A stretch of DNA of 38,159 nt from an uncultured Oscillospiraceae bacterium (GTDB taxonomy: Bacteria > Bacillota > Clostridia > Oscillospirales > Oscillospiraceae). The stretch is from positions 1-38,159 of the forward strand of contig CALXCR010000067.1 of NCBI GenBank assembly GCA_944386855.1, written 5' to 3'. Below, piece by piece: positions 15,288-24,519 of this stretch (the first letter of the stretch is position 1; every line of letters starts with the position of its first letter). The notes beneath the pieces were generated by a model. It saw nothing but the letters and a program-made list of their open reading frames with translations, was not told the origin of the DNA and did no database searches. Position numbers and translations under genes: made by a program.

Positions 15288-16082
15288 ATGAAAATGATAT
15301 TTTATTTCACCGCCACGGGCAACAGCCTGTACGTCGCAAAGCAAATAGAGGCGAAACCTGTCAGCATCCCGCAGGTGATCCATCAGGAAAACCGCGAATT
15401 TTCCGCCGACAGCATAGGAATTGTTGCGCCTGTCTACGGGCACGAGATGCCCAATATGGTCAAAGATTTTATACGGAACTCTGTTTTTAACACCGATTAC
15501 TTTTACATCATCCTGACCTACGGAAACCGCCATGGCGGCGCGGCGGAGCTTGCAAAGCAGTTCTGTGACGAGTGCGGTATCAAGGTAAACTACATAAACG
15601 TCGTGCTCATGGTCGACAACTGGCTGCCGAGCTTCGATATGAACGAGCAGATGCAGATCGACAAGAAAATTCCCGAAAAAATGGCGGTCATATTATCGGA
15701 TCTGAATGCTCGGAAAAATATGATATCCGAGGTCACGGATGCCGACCGCGACGCACACAGGCAGTTTCTTGAACGCATGGGCAATGCCCTGCCCGATGCG
15801 TGGCAGCACCTTATAGAGGTTACGGACGATTGCACCGGCTGCGGCATTTGCGAGCAGGTGTGCCCGTCGGCTTCAATACGCATTGTTGACGGAAACGCAG
15901 TTTTCCATCCCGGAAAGTGTGAGACATGTTTTGCGTGCATCCACGCGTGTCCCGCAAAAGCCATTGCCCTCACGGTTTCGGAGAAAAATCCGCAGGCTAG
16001 ATTCCGCAACGAAAACATATCTCTTCAGGAGATAATAGACTCAAATCATCAGACGAACAGGAGGTATGATAATGAACAATAA
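15288..16082 (+). CDS. EFR1-family flavodoxin-like / ferredoxin protein
   Basis: A 264-residue cytoplasmic electron carrier. Residues 1-150 form a flavodoxin-like fold with the FMN-loop motif FTATGNSLY (7-15) and APVYGHEMP; residues 180-225 hold two 4Fe-4S sites, C182-x2-C185-x2-C188-x3-C192-P and C211-x2-C214-x2-C217-x3-C221-P. Starts at 15288 and 15294 both fit the GGAGAGGAG site; the first is given. It is the first gene of a four-gene operon behind the MerR promoter and overlaps the next gene by 11 bases. It probably supplies or takes electrons in reactions of the following dehydrogenases; the partner is inferred. Confidence 0.88.
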   Translation: MKMIFYFTATGNSLYVAKQIEAKPVSIPQVIHQENREFSADSIGIVAPVYGHEMPNMVKDFIRNSVFNTDYFYIILTYGNRHGGAAELAKQFCDECGIKVNYINVVLMVDNWLPSFDMNEQMQIDKKIPEKMAVILSDLNARKNMISEVTDADRDAHRQFLERMGNALPDAWQHLIEVTDDCTGCGICEQVCPSASIRIVDGNAVFHPGKCETCFACIHACPAKAIALTVSEKNPQARFRNENISLQEIIDSNHQTNRRYDNEQ

Positions 16083-16833
16083 TGCCGCAAAAAGAACGGC
16101 CCGTCTGTTTAACGGGGTAAGCAGCCGTTTGGCGGAGACAGATCCCGAATGGGTGGATATCACGGCAAATTTCTCACAATATGAGACGGTGAGCGAAACT
16201 AAGCTTACCGAAAAAGAGCAGATGCTCTGTATCCTCTCCGTTTTGCTCGGCTGCCAGGGTATGGGCGAATTTAAAAACATGGTGCACGCGGCGCTGAACG
16301 CCGGAATTGACCCTGTTGCGATAAAAGAGGTCATTTATCAGGCTACGGCGTATTTGGGAATAAGCCGTACGCACGATTTTCTGATATCCGCCAACGACGT
16401 TATGGAAGAGCATGGCATCGCGCTGCCGCTTCCGCCTCAAAGTACGACAGACGGAGATTCACGCTTTGACAAAGGGCTTCAAAAACAGGTTGAACTATTT
16501 GGAGAAGGTATGGCAAAAAGGCAGACCGACGGGCCGGCTTTACGGCGCAATGTAAACCGCTGGCTTGCCTCTAACTGTTTCGGCGATTACTATACGCGCG
16601 GCGGCCTTAACGATCAGGAGCGCGAAATGGTCACATTCTGCTTTATTCTGGCGCAAGGCGGGTGCGAAAACCAGCTTCGAGGCCACACAGCCGGAAATTT
16701 CGGCGTGGGAAACGGGCCTGAAAAGCTTTACAGCGTTGTAGAGCAGTGCGTCCCGTATATCGGCTATCCGCGCAGTCTCAACGCGATGGCTGTTATCGAC
16801 GAGATCGCCCGCAGATCGGAGGCGGATAAATGA
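16072..16833 (+). CDS. Tandem carboxymuconolactone-decarboxylase-like protein
   Basis: A 253-residue protein with two CMD/AhpD-like helical domains (about 35-120 and 165-250). The first reads LTEKEQMLCILSVLLGCQGM...ALNAGIDPVAIKEVIYQATAYLGISR; the second LNDQEREMVTFCFILAQGGCENQLRGHTAGNFGVG. Neither has the CxxC pair of AhpD, so a thiol peroxidase role is unlikely; the single Cys and the ENQLRGH segment may form a different site. The ATG at 16072 has AGGAGG seven bases before it. It overlaps the genes on both sides (11 and 4 bases), so translation is coupled. The substrate is unknown. Confidence 0.82.
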   Translation: MNNNAAKRTARLFNGVSSRLAETDPEWVDITANFSQYETVSETKLTEKEQMLCILSVLLGCQGMGEFKNMVHAALNAGIDPVAIKEVIYQATAYLGISRTHDFLISANDVMEEHGIALPLPPQSTTDGDSRFDKGLQKQVELFGEGMAKRQTDGPALRRNVNRWLASNCFGDYYTRGGLNDQEREMVTFCFILAQGGCENQLRGHTAGNFGVGNGPEKLYSVVEQCVPYIGYPRSLNAMAVIDEIARRSEADK

Positions 16834-17681
16834 GTGACAGAAAAAATCAACAAGAGGTATGGCTTGTAACCGGATGCTCCTCCGGCCTGGGAAAAAGCTT
16901 CGTTAAGGCAATTGCAGAAAACGGCAGTTTTGTCGTTGCGACGGCGCGAAAAAAAGAAACGCTGTCGGATCTCAAGCTTCTGTATCCAAATCAGATTATG
17001 GATTTGACGCTGGATGTAACCGATAAAGAGCAAATAAGACAGGTCGTTCAGAGCGTTATTGCCCGCTTTGGTCGTATAGACGGACTGGTAAACAACGCCG
17101 GATACGGCTACAGAGCCGCAATTGAAGAGGGCTCGGACGAGGATGTGGCTCTCTTATTCCAAACAAATTTTTACGGCCCTGTTTCTTTAATAAAAGAGGT
17201 TCTGCCGCATATGCGCTTACAGCGATGCGGCGCTATTATCAATATTTCGTCAATTGCCGCAACAGATACCTTTCCGGGTTCTGGATATTACGGAGCCTCT
17301 AAAGGCGCTTTAGAGGGAATTTCCAGCGCCTTGCAGAAAGAAGTAGCTCCGCTTGGAATTAAGGTTATGGTAGTAGAGCCCGGAACTTTCCGCACTGATT
17401 TTAGAAGCCGTTCTTTAAAGCTGTCGGATATTCAAATCAGTGATTATGCCGAAACTGCCGGACGCAGAAGAATCGAAAACGCACGCACCGACGGCACTCA
17501 GCGCGGCGATCCCGACAAAGGCGCTAGATTGATAATGGAAGTGATCCATTCAGAGGACGTCCCTTTTAAACTAATTGTCGGCAGTGACGCATGGAACGTG
17601 TACAAGCAAAGAGAGCGTCTGCAAAATGAAGAGATGAAGCCCTGGCTTCAAAAAAGCATACAGACACGCTTTGAGGACTGA
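16830..17681 (+). CDS. Short-chain dehydrogenase/reductase
   Basis: A 283-residue classical SDR. Cofactor motif TGCSSGLG (14-21), NNAG (88-91), Ser at about 140 and the YxxxK pair Y154/K158. Shares an ATGA overlap with the CMD gene. The sequence looks more A/T-rich at third positions than its neighbours, which may mean a separate origin; I did not compute this. It likely reduces or oxidises a small carbonyl or hydroxyl compound together with the other operon products. Confidence 0.9.
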   Translation: MSDRKNQQEVWLVTGCSSGLGKSFVKAIAENGSFVVATARKKETLSDLKLLYPNQIMDLTLDVTDKEQIRQVVQSVIARFGRIDGLVNNAGYGYRAAIEEGSDEDVALLFQTNFYGPVSLIKEVLPHMRLQRCGAIINISSIAATDTFPGSGYYGASKGALEGISSALQKEVAPLGIKVMVVEPGTFRTDFRSRSLKLSDIQISDYAETAGRRRIENARTDGTQRGDPDKGARLIMEVIHSEDVPFKLIVGSDAWNVYKQRERLQNEEMKPWLQKSIQTRFED

Positions 17682-17714
17682 GTTTCAAGCGGAACAGAAA
17701 GGAGCTATATAATA

Positions 17715-18860
17715 ATGGATAAATTCACTTTTTCTTATCCCACAAAAGTATATTTTGGAGAGGGCGCGGCGGCGGAAGCTCTGTCGCAGGAACTTCCAAA
17801 ATTTGGGAAAACCGTTATGCTCGCATACGGCGGCGGGTCTGTCAAAAAAAGCGGGATCTACGATGAATTGGCCGGGATTCTTGTACAGGCCGGAAAAGAG
17901 ATCATAGATTTTTCCGGTATCATGCCGAACCCCACCTACGCAAAAGCACAGGAGGGCGCAAAGCTTGCCAGAGACCTAGGCGTCGACTTTATTCTGGCCG
18001 TAGGCGGAGGAAGCGTTATCGACTGCTGCAAGGTGATCTCCGCTCAGGCAGCGATGGAGGGCGATATCTGGACGCTGGAGTATCAGGAGGGAAAATTCCC
18101 CGCAACCGGTATCCCCATGGGCGCTGTCGTCACAGCCTCCGGCACAGGGGCTGAGATGAACGCGGGAGCCGTCATCACTTATGAGGAGAAGCTTTGGAAA
18201 GGCCCTATATTCGGAACAGGGGCTTCATTTGCCGTCCTTGACCCGGTATATACCGCGACCGTGCCGCCCATGCAGGTGCTCTCCGGTGCTTTCGACACGC
18301 TGAGCCATGCGATGGAGACATATCTCGGAAATTCCGACTCGGACAACGTTTCCGACGATGTTGCGCTTGCGATAATGCGCAACACGGTGGTCAATATGCG
18401 GCGGCTTATCTCCGATATAAACGATATGCAGGCGCGCGGCAATTTGATGTGGGATTCGGCCATGGCCGAAAACGGCATTTTGAAAGTCGGCCGTCTGACC
18501 GATTTTCAGGCACATCAGATCGAGCATCAGCTCGGCGCTTACACAGACTGCAATCACGGGCAGGGGCTTGCGGTGATACATCCTGTATATTACAGGCATA
18601 TCCTCAAGGATGCCTACGCAAAATTTACCCGCTTTGCTGATGCTGTTTTCGGCGTCAGAACGGCGGAGGAGGGGCTTGAGAAGCTTGCCGCCTTTATTAA
18701 AGAGTGCGGCTTGCCTACGAGGCTTTCTGAGCTCTATTCCAAAGTGGAGATCACACCTGATATCCTCCGTCAGGTCGCCGATACCTGCAATATTATAAAA
18801 TGCGGTCCGCGCGAACTGACCCGCGACGAAATTTTCGAAATACTCTGCGAATGTATGTAA
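17715..18860 (+). CDS. Iron-containing alcohol/aldehyde dehydrogenase (YqhD/BDH type)
   Basis: A 381-residue group III dehydrogenase. The nucleotide loop has AYGGGSVKKSG (37-47) and GGGS (97-100). Metal ligands are at D194, H198, H267 and H281 (FDTLSHAM, AHQIEHQLG, NHGQG), the same numbers I recall for E. coli YqhD. Members of this branch prefer NADPH and reduce many aldehydes, including toxic ones. GAAAGGAG precedes the ATG. It is the last gene of the MerR-controlled operon, 33 bases after the SDR. Confidence 0.92.
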   Translation: MDKFTFSYPTKVYFGEGAAAEALSQELPKFGKTVMLAYGGGSVKKSGIYDELAGILVQAGKEIIDFSGIMPNPTYAKAQEGAKLARDLGVDFILAVGGGSVIDCCKVISAQAAMEGDIWTLEYQEGKFPATGIPMGAVVTASGTGAEMNAGAVITYEEKLWKGPIFGTGASFAVLDPVYTATVPPMQVLSGAFDTLSHAMETYLGNSDSDNVSDDVALAIMRNTVVNMRRLISDINDMQARGNLMWDSAMAENGILKVGRLTDFQAHQIEHQLGAYTDCNHGQGLAVIHPVYYRHILKDAYAKFTRFADAVFGVRTAEEGLEKLAAFIKECGLPTRLSELYSKVEITPDILRQVADTCNIIKCGPRELTRDEIFEILCECM

Positions 18861-18871
18861 CTGACACTGAA

Positions 18872-18933
18872 CGGATATAAAGTCCGTTATTTTCGGCGGA
18901 TTTTATATATCTCCGTGCCGCCCGGCACGGTAT
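18872..18933 (+). other. Two hairpins after the dehydrogenase gene
   Basis: GATATAAA.TCCG with CGGA.TTTATATATC (18873-18912), then CCGTGCCG/CGGCACGG (18914-18931). Neither has a clear T run. They precede the terminator at 18965. Confidence 0.45.
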
Positions 18934-18964
18934 ATTCGGAATGTCCTTGAGACATTTTCAGGCA

Positions 18965-18997
18965 AAGGGCGTGCTTACCCCGAGCGCGCCCTTTTTT
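18965..18997 (+). terminator. Terminator of the redox operon
   Basis: GGGCGTGCT / AGCGCGCCC (one G-U) followed by six T. A second, smaller AGCCG/CGGCT hairpin with six T lies at 19024-19049. Confidence 0.8.
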
Positions 18998-19111
18998 GTT
19001 TCTTCTCTGCCTCATTTTACCTCAGCCGCCTTTATCCGACGGCTTTTTTATGCCTTTCGGTTTAAAATTTATTTACTCAATCTACCATAATATGCCGAAA
19101 GGATGTTTAAC

Positions 19112-21460
19112 TTGACTGGAAACAAAATTGTTCGCCGTGTCTCTGCCATCACGGATGAATTTGTAAGTCACGGCAGGATAACTATCAAAAACCGCGATAC
19201 CGAGCTTGCCCTCCGCTGTGTTTTCGGATTTCTGTTTGGATTTATCATATCGACGGCAAAGATATTCGGCGCGCGAAGTCCTTTCGGCATCGGATATGCG
19301 GCGACGAGGGACACTTCCCTCCCCGGGTTGTTTTCTATCGCAGGCATCGCCGTCGGGTATCTTGTCGGCGGGCCTTTCGCATGGACTGTCAAATACATAT
19401 CGGCGCTTATCCTCACTGTTGCGGCGATCATCACATTCAGGAAAAGCGAGCTTTCCGTCAAGCCGTACTTCATGGCTTTAAACGCCGGTTTTATGACGTT
19501 CTGCATCGGCTTTGTCTATCTGGCCGACGATGAGATCACGGCGATAAATGTACTGCTGTTTCTGCTTGAGACAATCATAGCGGCGGCCTCCGCATGGGCA
19601 TATGACGCGATGTTTAACGAACACCGGGAACGGCAGTTTTACGACACTTACGACGACGTGCGGAACATCACGGTTGTTTTATTCTCTTTATCGTCTGTCT
19701 TTATCGCCGTATCGGCTGTTAAATTCTTCGATTTTATATCGGTAGGACGCATATTTGCGTCTGCTGTCATACTTTTGATTACATTCAACGGCAAAAGTGC
19801 ATACGGCTGTCCGGCCGCCGTTATTATAGGTGTCGCCATGGATTCAGCTGCGGCGATACAGCCGTATTTTACCGTCATCTACGGTTTTGCCGCGCTTATC
19901 TCAGGTGTCTTTGCGCGGCACGGGAAATACCTGTTCTCGCTCAGTTTCATGTTTGTCGCTTCCGCTGCGGCGGTGTGGTCGTATACGGACATGACGGCGA
20001 TCGCCGCACTGTGCGAGGTGCTTGCCGGATGCGTGATATTTCTCATGCTTCCGAAAAAAGCCGTATTGTCCGTTGGGGCGATCCTCCCGCAGGGTCAATA
20101 CGGGAACGGGGCCGCACGAGCGCGCGATCACACGAGAAAGCATATCGAACAGGCCGCCGCCGCATTCCGCGAGCTGTATGACGGCGCAAGGGAGGCTGAT
20201 CTGAACAAGCAGAGGGAGTTCAATGTCGCCGCTGTCTTTGACAACGCCGCGGAAAAGGTATGCCGCAAATGCGCTAACGCGCCGCGCTGCTGGCACACCG
20301 ATTATCAAAATACGCTTAATGTATTAAACGATCTGACTCCTGTTATGATGGAAAAAGGCTCTGTCTCCGTCTCGGATCTCGCGGATCATTTCGTAGAGAG
20401 CTGCGCCCACGCCGACGCATTTGCCGACGCGATATCTCAGGAGCTGCGCGGCGCGCTGTACCGCTACAGCTATAAATCCCGCCTTATCGAAAAGCAGAGC
20501 GCCGCATACAGTCAATACGCCGACATGGCGGCCGTCTTAAACGGTTTTGCGGATGATCTCGCTGTCCGAATCGATGCGGAAGCGGGAGCGGAGCGGCGTC
20601 TGCTCAAATATCTGAGGAGTATCGACATACGCGCGTCCGCCGCCGTGTTCCGCGACCGCGGCGGGAGGCTTCACGTCGAACTGTCCGGCAGAAAGCTGTA
20701 CCGGCTTCAAAGGATGCCCGATTATCTCGACAAATTGTCGGCTGTTTTGGAGACGCGGCTCTGCACGTCTGAACTGCGCAATTCCCCGGAATATATAGAG
20801 CTTTTGGAGGCCGAGCCGTTTACGGCCTCTGTCGGAATAGCTTCCGCGAAGAAATCAGGCCAGGCCGTGAGCGGTGACCGAGGCACTTATTTTAAAACCG
20901 ACGAGGGGATGCTGTACATCATCTTGTCCGACGGGATGGGCACCGGAAGCGAGGCCGCGCGATGCAGCGGCGGGGCCGTGCACATTTTAGAGCGGTTTCT
21001 GCGCGCAGGTGTTGAACCGGACGCGGCTGTGCGCATATTAAACGGGCTTCTGCTTCTTAAAAACGCAAACGACACTGTCTGCGCGACCGTCGACCTTATG
21101 TGCATAAGCCTTTTTACCGGCGAGACGAAAATATTTAAATACGGGGCCGCGCCCTCTTATATACGCAAAAGCGGCGGTGTCAGCCGCATCGAGTGCCGCT
21201 CATTTGCTGCCGGTCTCGGCACGCCTCCGGACGAGCGGCCTGACGTTATACGGCTCAAGCTCCCGCCTTCCTCTATTGCCGTTATCGCAAGCGACGGCGT
21301 GACCGAAAACGGCGACGACTGGCTCAAAACCTACATTGAGGGGTACGATGGCGAGAGCCCCCGTGAGCTTGCTAAAAGCATTATCCGCTCGTCCGTCGAC
21401 AAATTCGGCAGTATGGACGACATGACCGTTATCACCGTATTTATGCAGGAGCGCAAATAG
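19112..21460 (+). CDS. spoIIE: Stage II sporulation protein E
   Basis: A 782-residue membrane phosphatase that dephosphorylates SpoIIAA and so releases sigma-F in the forespore. Residues about 30-310 form some ten membrane spans; a cytoplasmic linker holds CRKCANAPRCW; the C-terminal PP2C domain has ILSDGMGTGSEA, VCATVDLMCISL and IASDGVTENG with metal-binding Asp residues. The TTG at 19112 is chosen: AAAGG is nine bases from it, whereas the ATG at 19103 touches that site. TGCCGAA, a Spo0A-box-like heptamer, overlaps the ribosome site, and CATAAT upstream lacks a good -35; a Spo0A-type promoter is possible. Shows that the host makes spores. Confidence 0.95.
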   Translation: MTGNKIVRRVSAITDEFVSHGRITIKNRDTELALRCVFGFLFGFIISTAKIFGARSPFGIGYAATRDTSLPGLFSIAGIAVGYLVGGPFAWTVKYISALILTVAAIITFRKSELSVKPYFMALNAGFMTFCIGFVYLADDEITAINVLLFLLETIIAAASAWAYDAMFNEHRERQFYDTYDDVRNITVVLFSLSSVFIAVSAVKFFDFISVGRIFASAVILLITFNGKSAYGCPAAVIIGVAMDSAAAIQPYFTVIYGFAALISGVFARHGKYLFSLSFMFVASAAAVWSYTDMTAIAALCEVLAGCVIFLMLPKKAVLSVGAILPQGQYGNGAARARDHTRKHIEQAAAAFRELYDGAREADLNKQREFNVAAVFDNAAEKVCRKCANAPRCWHTDYQNTLNVLNDLTPVMMEKGSVSVSDLADHFVESCAHADAFADAISQELRGALYRYSYKSRLIEKQSAAYSQYADMAAVLNGFADDLAVRIDAEAGAERRLLKYLRSIDIRASAAVFRDRGGRLHVELSGRKLYRLQRMPDYLDKLSAVLETRLCTSELRNSPEYIELLEAEPFTASVGIASAKKSGQAVSGDRGTYFKTDEGMLYIILSDGMGTGSEAARCSGGAVHILERFLRAGVEPDAAVRILNGLLLLKNANDTVCATVDLMCISLFTGETKIFKYGAAPSYIRKSGGVSRIECRSFAAGLGTPPDERPDVIRLKLPPSSIAVIASDGVTENGDDWLKTYIEGYDGESPRELAKSIIRSSVDKFGSMDDMTVITVFMQERK

Positions 21461-21522
21461 TGCGTATAGTTCAGCCTTAATTCGGGAACACTGGTAGCAA
21501 ATGGTTTTGGAGTGTGATCGTC

Positions 21523-21789
21523 TTGGTAAAAGGTATTTCCCGCCGCGTTATTGTCGTGAAATCTCCTGATCCCGACATTTTTGAAGAGGCTATTTTTCTC
21601 GTAAAAGAAGACGCCTCTAACCGCGGCGTGACACAGGATGAAATTTTAAAAGAGGCACAGAGCGTCGCAAGCAACTATATCCGCAACAACGCGGAGACAC
21701 GCAAGCCGTTTAAGCTGACGCCTGTAGCGGCCGGCTTTGCCGGGGCGGGTGCTACGGCCGTTATATGGCTTTTGTGCAACATATTGTAA
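21523..21789 (+). CDS. Small conserved protein with C-terminal membrane span
   Basis: An 88-residue protein starting at TTG (M)VKGISRRVIVVKSPDPDIFEEAIFLV, with a charged middle (RGVTQDEILKEAQSVASNYI) and one membrane span at the end (about 66-88). GGAG lies ten bases before TTG; the in-frame GTG at 21514 is too close to it. Proteins of this look occur in related Clostridia, sometimes mislabelled translation initiation factor 2; I know no proven role. It follows spoIIE by 62 bases and ends at a strong terminator, so it may share the sporulation transcript. Confidence 0.65.
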   Translation: MVKGISRRVIVVKSPDPDIFEEAIFLVKEDASNRGVTQDEILKEAQSVASNYIRNNAETRKPFKLTPVAAGFAGAGATAVIWLLCNIL

Positions 21790-21792
21790 AAT

Positions 21793-21835
21793 AAGCACCG
21801 AGGCGGAGGGATATCCCTCCGCCTCGGTGCTTTAC
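21793..21835 (+). terminator. Terminator after the small membrane protein gene
   Basis: An almost loopless 20-pair palindrome (AAGCACCGAGGCGGAGGGAT with its complement) followed by TTTA. Two smaller hairpins (21836-21848 and 21850-21867) follow. Together they separate convergent genes. Confidence 0.82.
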
Positions 21836-21894
21836 GGCCTTTTGGGCCGTGCGGGCGAGTCTGCCCGCTCCCCTCTCTGCATTGGCCGGTGTTT

Positions 21895-23058
21895 TTACAA
21901 TATAATAGGACTTCTGAGCCATTCCATGCCGCCGGGTTCTCCCCTTCCGAGGGCATACAGATCGGTCGCGGCGGCCTCAAGCCCAAATATATGCCGCTCC
22001 TGCTCCCCCAGCTTTTTAACCAATGCCGGTTTTACTATGACCGGTACTTCTGCGCTCATATTATCCAATATACGGCAGCCGGTTTTATTTGCGGCGAGCA
22101 CCCTTATATACGGCGGCACGCCTGATGAATCCTCCGCCGTTATGCCAATTGCCGCGCGCAGCATCATCCTGCGGATGCGCGACATAGGATACCTCTTCGT
22201 TTTTACGCCTGAGAGCAGCGCATCTATTGACGGAGCTGCGCGCGCGTACTTCATAAATCTGTCGGCAAAACCCTCGCGCCCTGCGTCCAACTTTTTATAA
22301 TCCGCGTCCTTAATCATGCGAAGGCGCGACAATATGGCCTGCTCATAATCAATTAGCGTCACGGGCGTTTTGCCGCGGATAAGCCTTGTCGTGTCCGTGG
22401 GCATATAGCTTTCGGCATTCGTCCAGGATGCAAGTTTTTCGCGTATAAACGACGCGGAAGCGATACTTGCGCCCGCGACCGGTGAATCGTGATCAGCGCC
22501 GTCTCTTTTGACAGCGATCAGGCGCAGTTTTCCGCCCAAAGCTATCGACGCACGAGCGTACTCTATTCCGAGCAGATCGTTTGGTGAAGATAACAGTCCC
22601 CCAAGCTCCGGACTTACGGATTCAAGCGCAGCGGCGCACGCGGCGGCGTATGTTTTTCCCTTTTGAAGCTCCGCTTTTACCGCGTTTTGCGTCTTTTCGC
22701 CGCGCAGTGTCTCCGCCGCCGAAATTATCGTCTCCGCGTCGCCGCATTCACTTCCGAATGAGATATATCCGCACCCGGCCGCGTACAAAAGAGACACCCC
22801 GCCGCGCGCGAACGACTCCGCCGATGACAGCGCCCACGGTACGGGAAGCTCTATCACAAGATCAGCCCCGCCGGCGACGGCACAGGCCGCACGGGTGTGC
22901 TTATCAAATATCGCGGTGTCTCCGCGCTGGACAAAATTGCCGCTCATCACACATACAATCGTTGTATCTGCGCCCAATATCGAGCGTGTTTTTGCGATAT
23001 GATAGGCGTGACCGTTGTGAAACGGGTTGTATTCACATATGATTCCGGCGATTTTCAT
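21895..23058 (-). CDS. tmcAL: tRNA(Met) cytidine acetate ligase
   Basis: A 387-residue nucleotidyltransferase-fold enzyme (YlbM). From acetate and ATP it makes acetyl-AMP and N4-acetylates C34 of elongator tRNA-Met. The N-terminal ATP site is GIICEYNPFHNGH (5-17, HxGH type), with MSGNFVQRGD and the SPNDLLGIEY segment also conserved. GGAG precedes the ATG. It is divergent from ackA, so an acetate-using and an acetate-linked gene share an intergenic region. Confidence 0.93.
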   Translation of the reverse strand: MKIAGIICEYNPFHNGHAYHIAKTRSILGADTTIVCVMSGNFVQRGDTAIFDKHTRAACAVAGGADLVIELPVPWALSSAESFARGGVSLLYAAGCGYISFGSECGDAETIISAAETLRGEKTQNAVKAELQKGKTYAAACAAALESVSPELGGLLSSPNDLLGIEYARASIALGGKLRLIAVKRDGADHDSPVAGASIASASFIREKLASWTNAESYMPTDTTRLIRGKTPVTLIDYEQAILSRLRMIKDADYKKLDAGREGFADRFMKYARAAPSIDALLSGVKTKRYPMSRIRRMMLRAAIGITAEDSSGVPPYIRVLAANKTGCRILDNMSAEVPVIVKPALVKKLGEQERHIFGLEAAATDLYALGRGEPGGMEWLRSPIIL

Positions 23059-23088
23059 CGTTCACTCCTACAAATTTCAAAAAATATA

Positions 23089-23117
23089 TTGAGATATTTC
23101 CAAAAAAGTATTAAAAT
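23089..23117 (+). promoter_or_regulatory. Promoter of ackA
   Basis: TTGAGA (23089-23094), 17 bases, TAAAAT (23112-23117), 56 bases before the gene. Confidence 0.7.
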
Positions 23118-23173
23118 ACGATTGTCATTATTTTACACGAGCAATCTAATTTTATCAAGGAAGGAATCATGCA

Positions 23174-24364
23174 ATGAACATCTTAGTTATTAACGCGGGC
23201 AGCTCTTCACTGAAATATCAGCTTTTTGATATGGATAATGAAACCGTCCTCGCAAAAGGTATTTGCGAGCGCATCGGCATCGACGGTCATCTTAGCCATA
23301 AGCCGGCAAACGGCAAGCCCAATTATGAAGCCGATATCGCCATGCCGACTCACAATGAGGCGATCCAAGCCGTTCTTGAGAAGCTTGTCAGCGACGAGTA
23401 CGGCGTTGTTAAGTCCATGTCCGAGATCGACGCTGTCGGTCACCGTGTACTCCACGGCGGCGCAAAATTCACAGAATCCTGCATTGTAAACGATGAGGTG
23501 GAACAGGCTATTGAAGACTGCATCCCTCTCGGCCCTCTTCATAACCCGGCAAACCTTATGGGTATTCGCGCGTGCAAAGAGGTCATGCCCGGTACGCCGC
23601 AGGTCGCTGTTTTCGACACCTCGTTCGGTATGACAATGGAACCGAAGGTATACATCTATGCCATGCCATATGAATACTATGAGAAGCATGACATCCGTAA
23701 ATACGGCTTCCACGGCACTTCTCACCGTTTTGTATCTCAGCGTATGCTTGAGCTGCTCGGAAAGCCGGACGCCAAAGTGATCGTATGCCACCTCGGCAAC
23801 GGTTCTTCCCTCTCCGCTTCCGTCGGCGGCAAGTGCGTCGACACGTCCATGGGTCTTACCCCTCTTGCGGGCTTCCCGATGGGCACTCGCTCCGGCGACG
23901 TAGACGCTGGCGTTCTCGAGTACGTTATGGAGCACTACGGCTACGATATCCACGAGATGCTCACTATACTTAACAAGAAATCCGGTGTTCTCGGTATCTC
24001 CGGCGTATCCTCTGACTTCCGCGATCTCGACAACGCGGCGGCTGAGGGCAACGAGCGCGCCCAGCTCGCTCTCGATAAGTTTGCTTACGAGGTAAAGAAA
24101 TTCCTCGGCTCTTACGTTGCGGCTCTCGGCGGCGTGGACGGCATAGCGTTTACGGCCGGTGTCGGTGAAAACTCACCTGAAATGCGTGAGAATATCGTCA
24201 AGGGCCTCGACTACATGGGCATCGAGATAGACAGCGAGAAGAACAAGGTTCGCGGCAAGGAGACAGATATCACAGGCACAAACTCCAAAGTCAAGGTATT
24301 TATCGTTCCGACGAACGAGGAACTTATGATTGCCCGCGACACAAAAGAGCTTACTGCGAAATAA
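23174..24364 (+). CDS. ackA: Acetate kinase
   Basis: A 396-residue kinase converting acetyl phosphate and ADP to acetate and ATP, the last step of acetate fermentation. Contains NAGSSSLKYQ at the N-terminus, GHRVLHGG, FHGTSHRFVSQR, CHLGNGSSLSA and TRSGDVDAG, all family signatures; full length. GGAAGG precedes the ATG. No pta is adjacent. The codon choice looks strongly biased, as in highly expressed genes. Confidence 0.98.
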   Translation: MNILVINAGSSSLKYQLFDMDNETVLAKGICERIGIDGHLSHKPANGKPNYEADIAMPTHNEAIQAVLEKLVSDEYGVVKSMSEIDAVGHRVLHGGAKFTESCIVNDEVEQAIEDCIPLGPLHNPANLMGIRACKEVMPGTPQVAVFDTSFGMTMEPKVYIYAMPYEYYEKHDIRKYGFHGTSHRFVSQRMLELLGKPDAKVIVCHLGNGSSLSASVGGKCVDTSMGLTPLAGFPMGTRSGDVDAGVLEYVMEHYGYDIHEMLTILNKKSGVLGISGVSSDFRDLDNAAAEGNERAQLALDKFAYEVKKFLGSYVAALGGVDGIAFTAGVGENSPEMRENIVKGLDYMGIEIDSEKNKVRGKETDITGTNSKVKVFIVPTNEELMIARDTKELTAK

Positions 24365-24379
24365 TTTCTTTTCCCCCTT

Positions 24380-24415
24380 ACGGCGCGGCCGCTTATTGTG
24401 GCTGCGCCGTTTTTG
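24380..24415 (+). terminator. Terminator of ackA
   Basis: ACGGCGCGGCC / GGCTGCGCCGT (one G-U) with a nine-base loop, followed by five T. Confidence 0.88.
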
Positions 24416-24485
24416 TGTTGGATGCTCTTTTTGCCATTGCTTTCGGTGTCAATCCGGCATTTTATGAAAAAATTTAAGAAAAATG

Positions 24486-24514
24486 TTGACTTTATCCGGG
24501 GCGGATGATAAACT
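24486..24514 (+). promoter_or_regulatory. Promoter of rplU-rpmA
   Basis: TTGACT (24486-24491), 17 bases, TAAACT (24509-24514). Confidence 0.78.
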
Positions 24515-24519
24515 GATAA

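Noticed and set aside
23207..23953. A 248-codon minus-strand frame opposite ackA
   Set aside because: Shadow of acetate kinase; product has no family features.
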